From: CBDDLD01 sp965230605
GTDB lineage: Bacteria > Bacteroidota > Bacteroidia > Flavobacteriales > Flavobacteriaceae
Assembly (NCBI GenBank): GCA_965230605.1
Contig: CBDDLD010000004.1
Coordinates: 3,210,053 to 3,274,052, forward strand
Direction of reading: 5' to 3'
Length of the DNA: 64,000 nucleotides
Shown: positions 51,012 to 60,136 of the stretch, piece after piece
Layout: each line of letters opens with the position of its first letter
Position numbering within the stretch: the stretch's first letter is position 1
Translations under genes and position numbers: made by a program
The notes under the pieces: generated by a model
Databases searched by the model: none
What the model saw: only the letters and a program-made list of their open reading frames with translations
What the model was told of the DNA's origin: nothing

Positions 51012-53429
51012 TTACTGGAAATCTTTTATTCTTTCTCGCTCTTCAGCTTTGGTAGCGCGTTCATTAGATTCTAGTCTTGTGTTTCCAAACTTATATGTGA
51101 AACCCAGCTTAACAAAACGATTATCTAAATCGGTATAGCCTGAGCTAAATTGATTTAAATAACGGGTACTAGAGGTAAAGTCCTGATAGTTGAAAAAGTC
51201 TTCAACAGACAAGCTAAGCACACCTCTTTTATTTAAAATTGTTTTTGAAATACTGAATGTTGTGATTAATCGATCTTCTACAGTCATTAAGCTTTGTAAA
51301 TTTTTACCTGCCCAAACAAAAGATAGGTTTGCATTAAGGCTTTTGTCTTTCAAAAATGAAAAACTATTGCTTAGCTCACTGTAGTTTGACCAACGATCTA
51401 ATTCAACAAATCCATTTCCAAAATCAACCTCTTCTGAAATATTATAAAAGGATGTGACAAAATACAGATACCACCAATTTGTAACACTAAATGCTGTAGA
51501 AAAATCAAAACCGAAGTCTACTGTTTTATCTATGTTTACAGGTGTGTAAGCAATAATATTGCTCGTATTATCCTGACGTGGTAATTCGTTTATTGCCCCA
51601 TCATAATTCATGTAATACGCTTCTATTGTGAAATACTCTAAAAAGCTAGTTCCTATCACAAAATGATCAATAAACGTAGGTTGTAAATTAGGATTCCCTG
51701 TAACAATCGTATTCTCGTTTAAAAAGAATGTAAATGGGTTTAGATTTGTATAATTCGGACGCTGGATACTACGTTTGTAATTTCCATAGAGACTAAAGTT
51801 GTCTGTAACCTGATGGCTTAAACTCGCATTGGGAAACCATTCAAAATAATCTTGCGTATTTGTCACATTCTGAGTAATAGAAAGCCCTTCAACATTTGTT
51901 TGTTCGGCTCTTACACCAACATTTAAGCTCCACGTCTCCCAATCTTGACTAAGGTTTACATAGCCTGCATATACTTTTTCATCATAATTAAAGGCATCAC
52001 TATTGTTTGCATTTACAATTTCATTACCATTAATAATGTCTATTCTTGTAAGATCGCTTTCTGTTTTGACATTAGAAAACTTGCCTCCAATGTCAAACGA
52101 TCCATCTTCTCCCATTGAAGTATTATAATCTACTTTAGACGCAATTATTTCAGTATTTTGATTTGCTATAGTATTAAACTCAGAGCTGCTATCAAAGCTA
52201 TTATTAATATCAAAGAAATTGCTGAACACGTTTTGATCACGCTCATAGTCATAATTAGTATAGTGCCCATTGATGTTTAGACTAGAGTTGTTCTTGAACT
52301 CGTGTTTATAATCTAAATCAACACCAATATTATACTTATTGTCTAGCGATAAGTTGTCTGAAGTAAAGCGTGATAAAAAGTTAAGATTATTATCGCTGAT
52401 AACTGTATTGTTATCTATTCTATATTTGAAATAAGGCACATACAATCCGGTTGACGTTAAGCTTAATGTATTTCTGTCATCAATAAAATAATCGAAATTT
52501 AAATTTAAACTATGTGTTTCTGACCAGGTGTTTCTATTAATGCCTGAACGCCACACTTGATCTAACCTCAGAGATTGGTCTAAATAATTTACAATTTCAT
52601 CGTTATCCCTATTAATCTTACTCTTTGTATAACTGTAGGTGAGGTTGAAGTTAACTTTCTTACTCTTAAAGAAATGACTTGTCCCTGCATTGTACCTAGG
52701 GAAGACACCTTGGGTATAATTGGTAAATAGCGTACCTCTATAACCCGTGACCAAGTTTTTACTCATTACAATATTAACAACAGCACCACTGTCAGCATCA
52801 TAGATTGCAGGTGGGTTAGTAATAACCTCAACAGATTTAATACTGTTTGCCGGTGAGTTTTCAAGCAACTGAATTAGTTCGCTAGATGTTAATTGTACAC
52901 GACGGTTATTAATGTATACTACAGCCGGGTTGTTTTTAATGGTAATATTTTCCTGACTTGTTATAATTCCGGGGGTGCTTTTAAGGACCTGCATAATAGA
53001 CCCTTCGGATAAGGCTGTATTTTCTACATTAAATACTAATCGATCTGGTTGCCTAACGACTGTGGGTTTCCTTACTACAATATCTACTTGATCCAAAGCT
53101 TCGGAATCTTCTATTATAACTACAGTGCCTACATTTGAATCAGAGGATAACGTTATATTTCGAAAATCATTCTTATATCCAATAAAGCTGATTTTAAGGA
53201 TATAGTCTCCTGCTTTGAGTTTATTAATTAAAAAATCCCCATAGTCATCAGTACTAGTCCCACCTACAAAAGTGGAATCGTTTGCTTTTAGCACTACAAC
53301 ATTAGCAAAAGACACAGGCTTGTTTTCAGCATCCACTACTTTTCCAGAAATTGTATATTCTTGAGAAGATAATGTTGAGGCTAAGACACAAAAAAAAGCA
53401 CAAACAAAGAGTTTTAATTTGGCTATCAT
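51012..53429 (-). CDS. TonB-dependent-receptor-like outer-membrane barrel protein
   Basis: An 805-aa protein with a signal peptide (LFVCAFFCVLASTLSS), a CarboxypepD-regulatory-like domain at about 25-110 (ISGKVVDAENKPVSFANVVVL, then FLINKLKAGDYILKISFIGY), a plug-like domain (LSEGSIMQVLKSTPGI to DADSGAVVNIVM) and a long beta barrel (LTYSYTKSK, NLNPFTFFLNEN). This architecture is the outer membrane beta-barrel family close to SusC/TonB receptors. No clear TonB box is seen. The substrate is unknown. It ends three bases from the TolB-like gene, converging. Confidence 0.85.
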   Translation of the reverse strand: MIAKLKLFVCAFFCVLASTLSSQEYTISGKVVDAENKPVSFANVVVLKANDSTFVGGTSTDDYGDFLINKLKAGDYILKISFIGYKNDFRNITLSSDSNVGTVVIIEDSEALDQVDIVVRKPTVVRQPDRLVFNVENTALSEGSIMQVLKSTPGIITSQENITIKNNPAVVYINNRRVQLTSSELIQLLENSPANSIKSVEVITNPPAIYDADSGAVVNIVMSKNLVTGYRGTLFTNYTQGVFPRYNAGTSHFFKSKKVNFNLTYSYTKSKINRDNDEIVNYLDQSLRLDQVWRSGINRNTWSETHSLNLNFDYFIDDRNTLSLTSTGLYVPYFKYRIDNNTVISDNNLNFLSRFTSDNLSLDNKYNIGVDLDYKHEFKNNSSLNINGHYTNYDYERDQNVFSNFFDINNSFDSSSEFNTIANQNTEIIASKVDYNTSMGEDGSFDIGGKFSNVKTESDLTRIDIINGNEIVNANNSDAFNYDEKVYAGYVNLSQDWETWSLNVGVRAEQTNVEGLSITQNVTNTQDYFEWFPNASLSHQVTDNFSLYGNYKRSIQRPNYTNLNPFTFFLNENTIVTGNPNLQPTFIDHFVIGTSFLEYFTIEAYYMNYDGAINELPRQDNTSNIIAYTPVNIDKTVDFGFDFSTAFSVTNWWYLYFVTSFYNISEEVDFGNGFVELDRWSNYSELSNSFSFLKDKSLNANLSFVWAGKNLQSLMTVEDRLITTFSISKTILNKRGVLSLSVEDFFNYQDFTSSTRYLNQFSSGYTDLDNRFVKLGFTYKFGNTRLESNERATKAEERERIKDFQ

Positions 53430-53543
53430 TAGTTGGGTTTGTACTGCAATATATAAATAGTTTTTTACTTCATGTTACGGTTTCTAATACATATCGGCAT
53501 ATCTTATTGTCAAATTTGATAGGTTAAAGCATTATAAAACACC

Positions 53544-53551
53544 TATATTTG
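53544..53551 (+). promoter_or_regulatory. Possible -7 element for lepA
   Basis: TATATTTG fits TAnnTTTG, 28 bases before the lepA ATG. A TTTG at 53515-53518 is present, but the 25-base spacer is longer than usual. Confidence 0.45.
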
Positions 53552-53579
53552 CAGCTCAAAATGGATTAGAAAAAGGTAG

Positions 53580-55376
53580 ATGAAGCACATCCGAAATTTT
53601 TGCATAATTGCCCATATCGATCATGGTAAAAGTACCTTAGCTGATCGTTTGTTGGATTTTACTGGGTCTGTAACTGATAGAGAAAAACAAGATCAGTTAT
53701 TAGATAATATGGATCTAGAACGCGAACGTGGAATTACCATAAAATCTCATGCGATTCAGATGGAGTATACATATAAGGGAGAAACTTATATTTTCAATCT
53801 TATTGATACACCCGGGCATGTTGATTTCTCTTATGAAGTCTCTCGTTCTATAGCAGCATGTGAAGGCGCACTTTTAGTTGTGGATGCGGCACAAAGCATA
53901 CAGGCTCAAACCATATCTAACTTGTATTTAGCACTTGAGAATGATCTTGAAATTATTCCTGTGCTTAATAAAGTCGATCTACCGAGTGCTAACCCAGAAG
54001 AGGTTACAGATGACATAGTTGATCTATTGGGGTGTGATCCGGAAGAAGTTATTCCTGCCAGTGCAAAAACAGGAATAGGAATTGAGGAAATCATGGAGGC
54101 CATTATTGAGCGCATTCCTGCTCCTGAAGGCAACCCGGATGAATCCTTACAAGCCTTAATTTTTGACTCTGTATATAACCCATTTAGAGGTGTTGAAACC
54201 TATTTTAGAGTTATCAACGGATCCATCAGAAAAGGCCAACAGATAAAGTTTATTGCCACAGGAAAAAACTATTTTGCTGATGAAGTAGGGACATTAAAAT
54301 TGAATCAGGTTCCTAAAAAAGAAATTTCTGCCGGAGATGTAGGCTACCTTATTACAGGAATTAAAGATGCCCGAGAGGTAAAAGTAGGTGATACTATAAC
54401 TGATGCTAAGACTCCAACAACTAATGCCATTGAAGGGTTTGAAGATGTAAAACCAATGGTATTTGCCGGTATTTACCCTGTAGATACTGAGGATTATGAA
54501 GAGCTAAGAGCTTCTATGGAAAAGCTTCAGTTGAATGACGCCTCCTTAGTTTTTGCTCCTGAAAGCTCTGCAGCTTTAGGGTTTGGTTTTCGATGTGGTT
54601 TCCTGGGCATGTTGCACTTAGAGATTATTCAAGAGCGACTAGAGCGTGAGTTCAACATGACTGTTATTACTACGGTACCTAACGTTAGTTATCATGCGTT
54701 CACTAATAAAAACCCTGATGAAATCATCATCGTAAATAACCCAACGGACCTGCCGGAACCGTCTACTTTAAATCGTGTTGAAGAACCTTATATAAAAGCG
54801 ACTATCATTACTAAGGCTGATTTTGTAGGTCCTGTGATGAGTTTGTGTATAGAGAAACGTGGGCAAATTACGAATCAAACGTATTTAACTACAGAGCGTG
54901 TTGAGCTTAGTTTTGATATGCCTCTAGCAGAGATTGTTTTCGATTTTTATGACCGTTTAAAAACTGTGTCTAAAGGTTATGCGTCTTTTGATTATTCGCC
55001 AATTGGTATGCGAGCATCAAAATTAGTTCGTGTAGATATTTTATTAAACGCTCAGCAGGTAGATGCACTTTCAGCATTAATTCACGCAGATAACGCATAC
55101 ACCATTGGTAAAAAGATGTGTGAAAAGCTTAAGGAGCTTATACCTCGTCAACAATTTGATATTCCGGTTCAAGCTGCTATTGGCGCTAAAATCATTTCCA
55201 GAGAAACAATTAAGGCCCTAAGAAAAGATGTAACTGCAAAATGTTATGGTGGTGATATTTCAAGAAAAAGGAAGCTTCTTGAAAAACAGAAAAAAGGTAA
55301 AAAGCGTATGCGCCAAGTAGGAAATGTAGAAATACCTCAACAAGCGTTTATGGCAGTACTAAAATTGAACGATTAA
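53580..55376 (+). CDS. lepA: Elongation factor 4 (LepA GTPase)
   Basis: Ribosome back-translocating GTPase that acts under ionic stress. The 598-aa protein has G1 AHIDHGKSTLADRL, G3 DTPGHVDFSYEVSRS, G4 NKVDLPSANPEEV, SAKTGIGIEEIMEAI, and the LepA-specific C-terminal domain (KCYGGDISRKRKLLEKQKKGKKRMRQVG). The start is ATG 53580 at MKHIRNFCIIAHIDHG. A terminator follows. Confidence 0.97.
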   Translation: MKHIRNFCIIAHIDHGKSTLADRLLDFTGSVTDREKQDQLLDNMDLERERGITIKSHAIQMEYTYKGETYIFNLIDTPGHVDFSYEVSRSIAACEGALLVVDAAQSIQAQTISNLYLALENDLEIIPVLNKVDLPSANPEEVTDDIVDLLGCDPEEVIPASAKTGIGIEEIMEAIIERIPAPEGNPDESLQALIFDSVYNPFRGVETYFRVINGSIRKGQQIKFIATGKNYFADEVGTLKLNQVPKKEISAGDVGYLITGIKDAREVKVGDTITDAKTPTTNAIEGFEDVKPMVFAGIYPVDTEDYEELRASMEKLQLNDASLVFAPESSAALGFGFRCGFLGMLHLEIIQERLEREFNMTVITTVPNVSYHAFTNKNPDEIIIVNNPTDLPEPSTLNRVEEPYIKATIITKADFVGPVMSLCIEKRGQITNQTYLTTERVELSFDMPLAEIVFDFYDRLKTVSKGYASFDYSPIGMRASKLVRVDILLNAQQVDALSALIHADNAYTIGKKMCEKLKELIPRQQFDIPVQAAIGAKIISRETIKALRKDVTAKCYGGDISRKRKLLEKQKKGKKRMRQVGNVEIPQQAFMAVLKLND

Positions 55377-55396
55377 AACCCACATATACATAATTG

Positions 55397-55426
55397 AAAC
55401 CGAAGTTATTAGCCTCGGTTTTTTTT
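55397..55426 (+). terminator. Rho-independent terminator after lepA
   Basis: AAACCGA and TCGGTTT form a 7-bp stem with an 11-base loop, followed by T residues, 20 bases after the lepA stop. It argues against the upstream start codons of the next gene. Confidence 0.85.
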
Positions 55427-55438
55427 GTAATTTTAAGT

Positions 55439-57274
55439 ATGAAAAAACGCTGTTGCTATATATTCTTATTATGCCTGTTGTTTTTTTCTAAAGGGGTCGC
55501 TCAAACAGCTTCAGATATAGATTCTCTTTTAAAGAAAGCAAATAACTTTTATAAAACATATCAAGATAGTGCACTTTATTATGCGGAAGAAGCATATCAA
55601 AAAAGTGTGGTTATTAATGACGTCAACCTTATTGCAAAATCTATAATCTATAAGAACACCTATTTAATTGTTCAAAAAAAGTATGATGAAGCAGAGCAGT
55701 TGTTTGATTTTAACCTGAAGCATTTAGATTCCTTAAATAATTCCCTCAAGGGAGACACATTCTATAATCTTGGTTCTATAAAGTATTTAAAGGAAAACTA
55801 TGACCTTGCTCTAGAGAATTATTTTACTTCTATTCGTCATTTTGAAAAAGCGGATAACATTAAGGGTTTGCGGAAGGCCTATCTGCAAATTGGTGTTGTT
55901 TATGGTAAAATAAGTCGGAAAGACTTATCTAACTATTTCTATGACAAATCCTTAGCCATAGGGGGAAATGAGCATACAGATTCAGATAGTAGTAACATAG
56001 CTCCGTCTACTCACAAGGAGTCAGAAAAAATTGCTTTATCGGAAAAAATGCTTTCAGGCATACAGAACAAGGGAAGCTCTAGATTAGCAGCCATTATCTA
56101 CTATAATTTAGGACAGAGTTATATAGAGCTTAATGACTATGAAAAGATTATTTGGGCAAATCTAGAATCTGTAAAGATTAAAGAGCGAATCAATTATGTA
56201 ACCAATATAGACAAAAGTTACGCTTACATTGGTGAGGCCTATCTTCAACTTAACGATTATAAGAATGCTGTAAAATATTTAGAACTCGCATATCGGAATT
56301 CGATCAAAAAACAATTCAAGTTATCTATTGGGGAAACCTTAGTTAAGGCTTATGAAACCCAAGGCGATTATGTCAATGCTTTGCGTATTTCAAAGGCCTA
56401 TGGCAAACTAAAAGATTCCTTAAATCTTGCTGATCAAAATGAGCGTATCGCTAAGATCACAGCAGAATTTGAAACCGAAAAGCAAGCTCAAGAAATTCAG
56501 ATTTTAGAAGCAGATAATAATCTGAAAACCTCGCAATTAATTAATCAAAGAAACATATTATGGGCTTCTGCTTTAGGTATTTTTCTCGCATTGGTGGCTT
56601 TATTCTTTGCTTATAAAAACCACAAAACCAAGCAAAATCTACAGTTTTCAGAGTTAACACGAAAGCTATTACAGATGCAGCTTAATCCTCATTTCTTATT
56701 TAATGCTCTTAATGGAATACAGTACTTTATTAAAAAAAATGATGTCTCAAAGTCTACTAAATACATTACCAGCTTTAGCGGGTTAATGCGAAACATTCTC
56801 GAAAATTCTGTAGAAAAGTTTATTTCTATCCAAGAAGATTATGACACTATAAGTGATTTTCTAGAACTACAACAATTGGTTAACAATAATAATTTTAACT
56901 ATAATATTAATATTGATTCTGATTTGGATAAAGAAAACACATGTATTCCTCCAATGATCACACAGCCTTTTGTTGAAAATGCTATTATACATGGTGTTAG
57001 TCAAGTTAATGGTGGCAAAATAGAAGTAAATTATAAATTAATAAATGCCTCCATTCTTGTTGAAATCATAGATAACGGAAAAGGGATAGATGAAAACAAA
57101 TCAAATGCCAATAGCTTACACAAATCTATGGGTACTTCAATAACTAAACAACGCCTAGACAACCTAATGAAAACAGAAAAATATCCGGTAGAGCTTGAGG
57201 TTGCCTCTAAAAATGAAGCTGATGGTGAACAAGGAACTAAAGTTGCTTTATTATTTCCTTTAAGATATCTTTAA
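55439..57274 (+). CDS. TPR-domain sensor histidine kinase (LytS/YehU-type)
   Basis: A 611-aa sensor. The start is ATG 55439 (MKKRCCYIFLLCLLFFSKG, a signal peptide); an in-frame ATG at 55394 would read through the lepA terminator. The periplasmic half holds tetratricopeptide repeats (YYAEEAYQKSV, ALENYFTSIRHFEKA, AIIYYNLGQSYIELNDYEKI) and a coiled coil. A helix near residues 370-395 (ILWASALGIFLALVALFFAY) precedes the kinase domain with His418 in LQLNPHFLFNALNGI-like sequence, and an ATPase part (PPMITQPFVENAIIHG, IDNGKGID). It signals to the adjacent LytTR regulator. Confidence 0.88.
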   Translation: MKKRCCYIFLLCLLFFSKGVAQTASDIDSLLKKANNFYKTYQDSALYYAEEAYQKSVVINDVNLIAKSIIYKNTYLIVQKKYDEAEQLFDFNLKHLDSLNNSLKGDTFYNLGSIKYLKENYDLALENYFTSIRHFEKADNIKGLRKAYLQIGVVYGKISRKDLSNYFYDKSLAIGGNEHTDSDSSNIAPSTHKESEKIALSEKMLSGIQNKGSSRLAAIIYYNLGQSYIELNDYEKIIWANLESVKIKERINYVTNIDKSYAYIGEAYLQLNDYKNAVKYLELAYRNSIKKQFKLSIGETLVKAYETQGDYVNALRISKAYGKLKDSLNLADQNERIAKITAEFETEKQAQEIQILEADNNLKTSQLINQRNILWASALGIFLALVALFFAYKNHKTKQNLQFSELTRKLLQMQLNPHFLFNALNGIQYFIKKNDVSKSTKYITSFSGLMRNILENSVEKFISIQEDYDTISDFLELQQLVNNNNFNYNINIDSDLDKENTCIPPMITQPFVENAIIHGVSQVNGGKIEVNYKLINASILVEIIDNGKGIDENKSNANSLHKSMGTSITKQRLDNLMKTEKYPVELEVASKNEADGEQGTKVALLFPLRYL

Positions 57275-57277
57275 CCT

Positions 57278-58027
57278 ATGTCACACCAATGCTTAATAAT
57301 CGAAGATGATCTATACACGGCAAATGATGTTAAAGATATCATTGAAAAAGCATTTCCTTCTATCAATTGCTTAGATATTGTAAGCAATACTGGAGATGCA
57401 AAATTGGCTTTGGATCGACACCAGCCAGACCTTGTCTTATCTGATATAAATTTAGGGGAAGACACTATTTTTTCATTACTCAAAAGCTACAACACTCTAC
57501 CGTTTAAGATTATTTTCATTACATCCTACAGTAAGTATGCCGTTGAGGCTTTTAAATTTAGTGCTTTAGATTTTATAGAAAAACCTTTTGATGACGATGG
57601 TCTTATCGCTGCAGTTAAAAATGCCATATCACTCATTGATCAAGAAAGTTATAACAAACAAATTCAGACTTTCTTTCATAATTTTAATCCAAATCAAAAA
57701 AATAAGAGACTTGTTCTAAAAAATATTGAAGCCGTTCATATTGTATCTGTAGATGCTATTATTTATGTGAAATCTGACAATAATTATTCTGAATTTTATA
57801 TTAATGATGATCGAAAAATTGTAGTCTCAAAACCACTGAAATTTTACAACGATCAATTACAGTCCTATTCTTTTTTTAGAACTCATCAATCTTATCTCGC
57901 AAATCTAACTTATGCCAAAACCTTTCATAAGAGAGATTCTGTTTTAGAACTTTCAAATGGAAAACAACTCCCGGTTTCATCAAACAAAACAAGTGCTTTA
58001 CTTCACAATTTAAGTAGTTTCTTTTAA
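57278..58027 (+). CDS. LytTR-family response regulator
   Basis: A 249-aa regulator with a receiver domain (LIIEDDLYTANDV, phosphoacceptor D56 in PDLVLSDINLG, the conserved lysine in DFIEKPFDDDG) and a C-terminal LytTR DNA-binding domain (VDAIIYVKSDNNYSEFYI, SFFRTHQSYLANLTYAK). It starts three bases after the kinase stop, so the two form a two-component operon. Confidence 0.93.
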   Translation: MSHQCLIIEDDLYTANDVKDIIEKAFPSINCLDIVSNTGDAKLALDRHQPDLVLSDINLGEDTIFSLLKSYNTLPFKIIFITSYSKYAVEAFKFSALDFIEKPFDDDGLIAAVKNAISLIDQESYNKQIQTFFHNFNPNQKNKRLVLKNIEAVHIVSVDAIIYVKSDNNYSEFYINDDRKIVVSKPLKFYNDQLQSYSFFRTHQSYLANLTYAKTFHKRDSVLELSNGKQLPVSSNKTSALLHNLSSFF

Positions 58028-58214
58028 ATTCTATTTTGTTGATATTAAATTCTCACTCTAAAGGTTAGTATTCTAAATTCATTCTATTTAGACATATTTC
58101 TTATCTAACTTATCAATGGTAATTACACATTTAGAGTACTCTTTTTGTGTTGATTTTAAAGACACTCCCCTAAGGAATAGCTTCTATAAACCGTAATACC
58201 AAACACATCATATT

Positions 58215-59096
58215 ATGAAAACAAAAAAAGCTGTAATTATTGGAGTAAATGATTACAAAAACATCTCAGATCTAAACTTTACTCATGCAGATGTTGCTTT
58301 ATGGAAAGCAACACTTAAGGCTATTGACAAAGATTTTGAGATTACCACAATTCTTGACGATAAAGCAACTAAAGCTAATATTCTAAGTGCGGTTAGGGGT
58401 CTTGTTAATGACAAATGTGAAAGTTATTTTGATAAAACCGCAGAGCGCAAATACAAAGGCAAGACAGAAACTCAACAGACAGAAGAAATTAAGGAGTATC
58501 CTATAATCGAGTACCCATGTGTTCGTGTGCTAATATTTGCAGGTCACGGAACTAATGTATTAAACGCTGGTCCGGAAGAACCTGATGGCTTAGATGAAGC
58601 AATATGTCCTTATGAAACAGAAATTGAATACGACAGTAATGGAAATCCTTTTGGAAAAAGATCTACTGTAATTACGGATAATGAAATGGTGGGTATTCTT
58701 AAAAGTGTCACTTCGCCTATGGATTTTTATGTTGTGTTCGACTGTTGTCATTCTGGTGATCCCGGAAGAGGTCTACACAAACCTGCTCATTTCAATTTAT
58801 ACCGAGGCATCGGTTATAGAGCAAAGTCATCAAGGTTTGTCCGCTCTATACAGGGTGCGCAAATTCCTAATGTTTGCTGGTTGAGCGCTTGTAAGCCTGA
58901 CCAAACCACTCCTGATTCTCCATCATTCTCATCATTTGCAACGGTTTTAGCAAGACACTCAAATGCAACACCCACATCAGTCATTAAAGGAAGTGTAAAG
59001 TCATTACAACCCTACGGAGCTACACCTACTCTTACTGATGGAGCCGGTTTAGCTAACTATCCTATTTTTCAAGGGAAAAGAAGGTATATTTTTTAG
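58215..59096 (+). CDS. Metacaspase-like cysteine peptidase (C14 family)
   Basis: A 293-aa soluble caspase-fold protein without a signal peptide. The start AVIIGVNDYKNISDLNF is typical for metacaspases and orthocaspases. The catalytic dyad is H111 in LIFAGHGTN and C178 in VVFDCCHSGDPG. WLSACKPDQTTPD later in the chain is the conserved S1-pocket region. Metacaspases cut after Arg or Lys and are linked to stress responses or programmed cell death. It is preceded by a 187-base intergenic stretch (58028-58214) in which I see no motif, then followed by an outer-membrane protein gene with a similar upstream sequence. Confidence 0.88.
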   Translation: MKTKKAVIIGVNDYKNISDLNFTHADVALWKATLKAIDKDFEITTILDDKATKANILSAVRGLVNDKCESYFDKTAERKYKGKTETQQTEEIKEYPIIEYPCVRVLIFAGHGTNVLNAGPEEPDGLDEAICPYETEIEYDSNGNPFGKRSTVITDNEMVGILKSVTSPMDFYVVFDCCHSGDPGRGLHKPAHFNLYRGIGYRAKSSRFVRSIQGAQIPNVCWLSACKPDQTTPDSPSFSSFATVLARHSNATPTSVIKGSVKSLQPYGATPTLTDGAGLANYPIFQGKRRYIF

Positions 59097-59126
59097 CCAT
59101 TAATCAATTTTATAAAACTACATATT

Positions 59127-60047
59127 ATGAAAACAAAAACAGTTAAACTTATTATGATCCTCATATGTTTAGGAGGAGTTACAACAATGGGTGCCCAAGG
59201 TCTATATAATATAGCGACTCTAGATGATGAAGAAGGAGCTTCTCCTCTTAAATGGTCTGCTGGTGTAGATTTTTCCTATAATGATGTTTATGATAATTTA
59301 GATGACGGGGTGGGGTGGGCAAACAATACCTTAGGAGGAAGTGCTGGCTTTGGATGGAATGATAACGATGGTAATAGTGATACTGCTTTTTGTTTTGGAG
59401 CTGAGTTTCTAACCAGAATAATAGGCGACAGACAAAACCCGAATGGAGCCGGATATCTGGGTGCTTTTGCAACCTACCATAGTGTAAGTTCTGACAGTTT
59501 TGATGAAAGTGTCTTTAGGGTTGGCCCTAAGCTCACTTATTTTGACCGTATTACTGCATTTAATGAAGTACAATTACTTTATGGAATTAATGCATTCTAT
59601 GAAACAGGAAATCGAGACTTCTCTGGTTTTGAAGAAGATATTACAGGATATGGTGCAAGCTTATACACTGGTGTAAATGTTAGGCTATGTAGTAGAGCTT
59701 CCATAGGTGTTGAAATCCCTGTTGTGTCTTATCTAAGTAGAACTTTAGAAGCTGGGGGAAATGAGTTTGACCAAGACAATATATGGTTAGGTGTTAATAA
59801 AGATAATGCTGTAAGTGCAACTCTAAGATGGCACCTAGACGATGGGTTGTTCAAACCACAACCTGACAGGGATCGTGATGGTACTTGGGATGAAGATGAT
59901 GCATGTCCTGACACACCTGGTTTACCTGAGTTTAATGGTTGCCCTGATACAGACGGAGACGGCATAGAAGATAAAAAAGATAATTGTCCTAATGAGCCTG
60001 GTCCATCCTCAAACGGTGGTTGTCCAGAGTCTGATGGCAAGAGCTAA
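59127..60047 (+). CDS. Outer-membrane protein with thrombospondin type 3 repeats
   Basis: A 306-aa exported protein with a signal peptide (LIMILICLGGVTTMGAQ) and a beta-rich body (VDFSYNDVYDNL, RVGPKLTYFDRITAFNEVQLLYGINAFYETG). C-terminal calcium-binding repeats follow: DRDRDGTWDEDDACPDTPG and DTDGDGIEDKKDNCPNEPG. OmpA-type proteins often carry these repeats before an OmpA domain, but the chain ends here and no OmpA domain is present. It shares the upstream segment and the MKTK start with the metacaspase gene, 30 bases away, so the two are probably co-expressed. Confidence 0.78.
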   Translation: MKTKTVKLIMILICLGGVTTMGAQGLYNIATLDDEEGASPLKWSAGVDFSYNDVYDNLDDGVGWANNTLGGSAGFGWNDNDGNSDTAFCFGAEFLTRIIGDRQNPNGAGYLGAFATYHSVSSDSFDESVFRVGPKLTYFDRITAFNEVQLLYGINAFYETGNRDFSGFEEDITGYGASLYTGVNVRLCSRASIGVEIPVVSYLSRTLEAGGNEFDQDNIWLGVNKDNAVSATLRWHLDDGLFKPQPDRDRDGTWDEDDACPDTPGLPEFNGCPDTDGDGIEDKKDNCPNEPGPSSNGGCPESDGKS

Positions 60048-60096
60048 TTAGTATAGATATAATAGTTATGATAACTATACATAATCATAATTTCTA

Positions 60097-60133
60097 GAGA
60101 GCCCTCGTATTATTAATGCGAGGGTTCTTGTTT
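60097..60133. terminator. Terminator between the outer-membrane protein and the antiporter gene
   Basis: GAGCCCTCGTATT pairs imperfectly with AATGCGAGGGTTC, with flanking A/T, followed by TTGTTTT. It may serve the plus-strand gene and, in the other direction, the antiporter gene. Confidence 0.75.
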
Positions 60134-60136
60134 TAG

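Noticed and set aside
59127..60047. OmpA-family porin
   Set aside because: Thrombospondin type 3 repeats are present, but the protein ends after them and lacks the peptidoglycan-binding OmpA domain.
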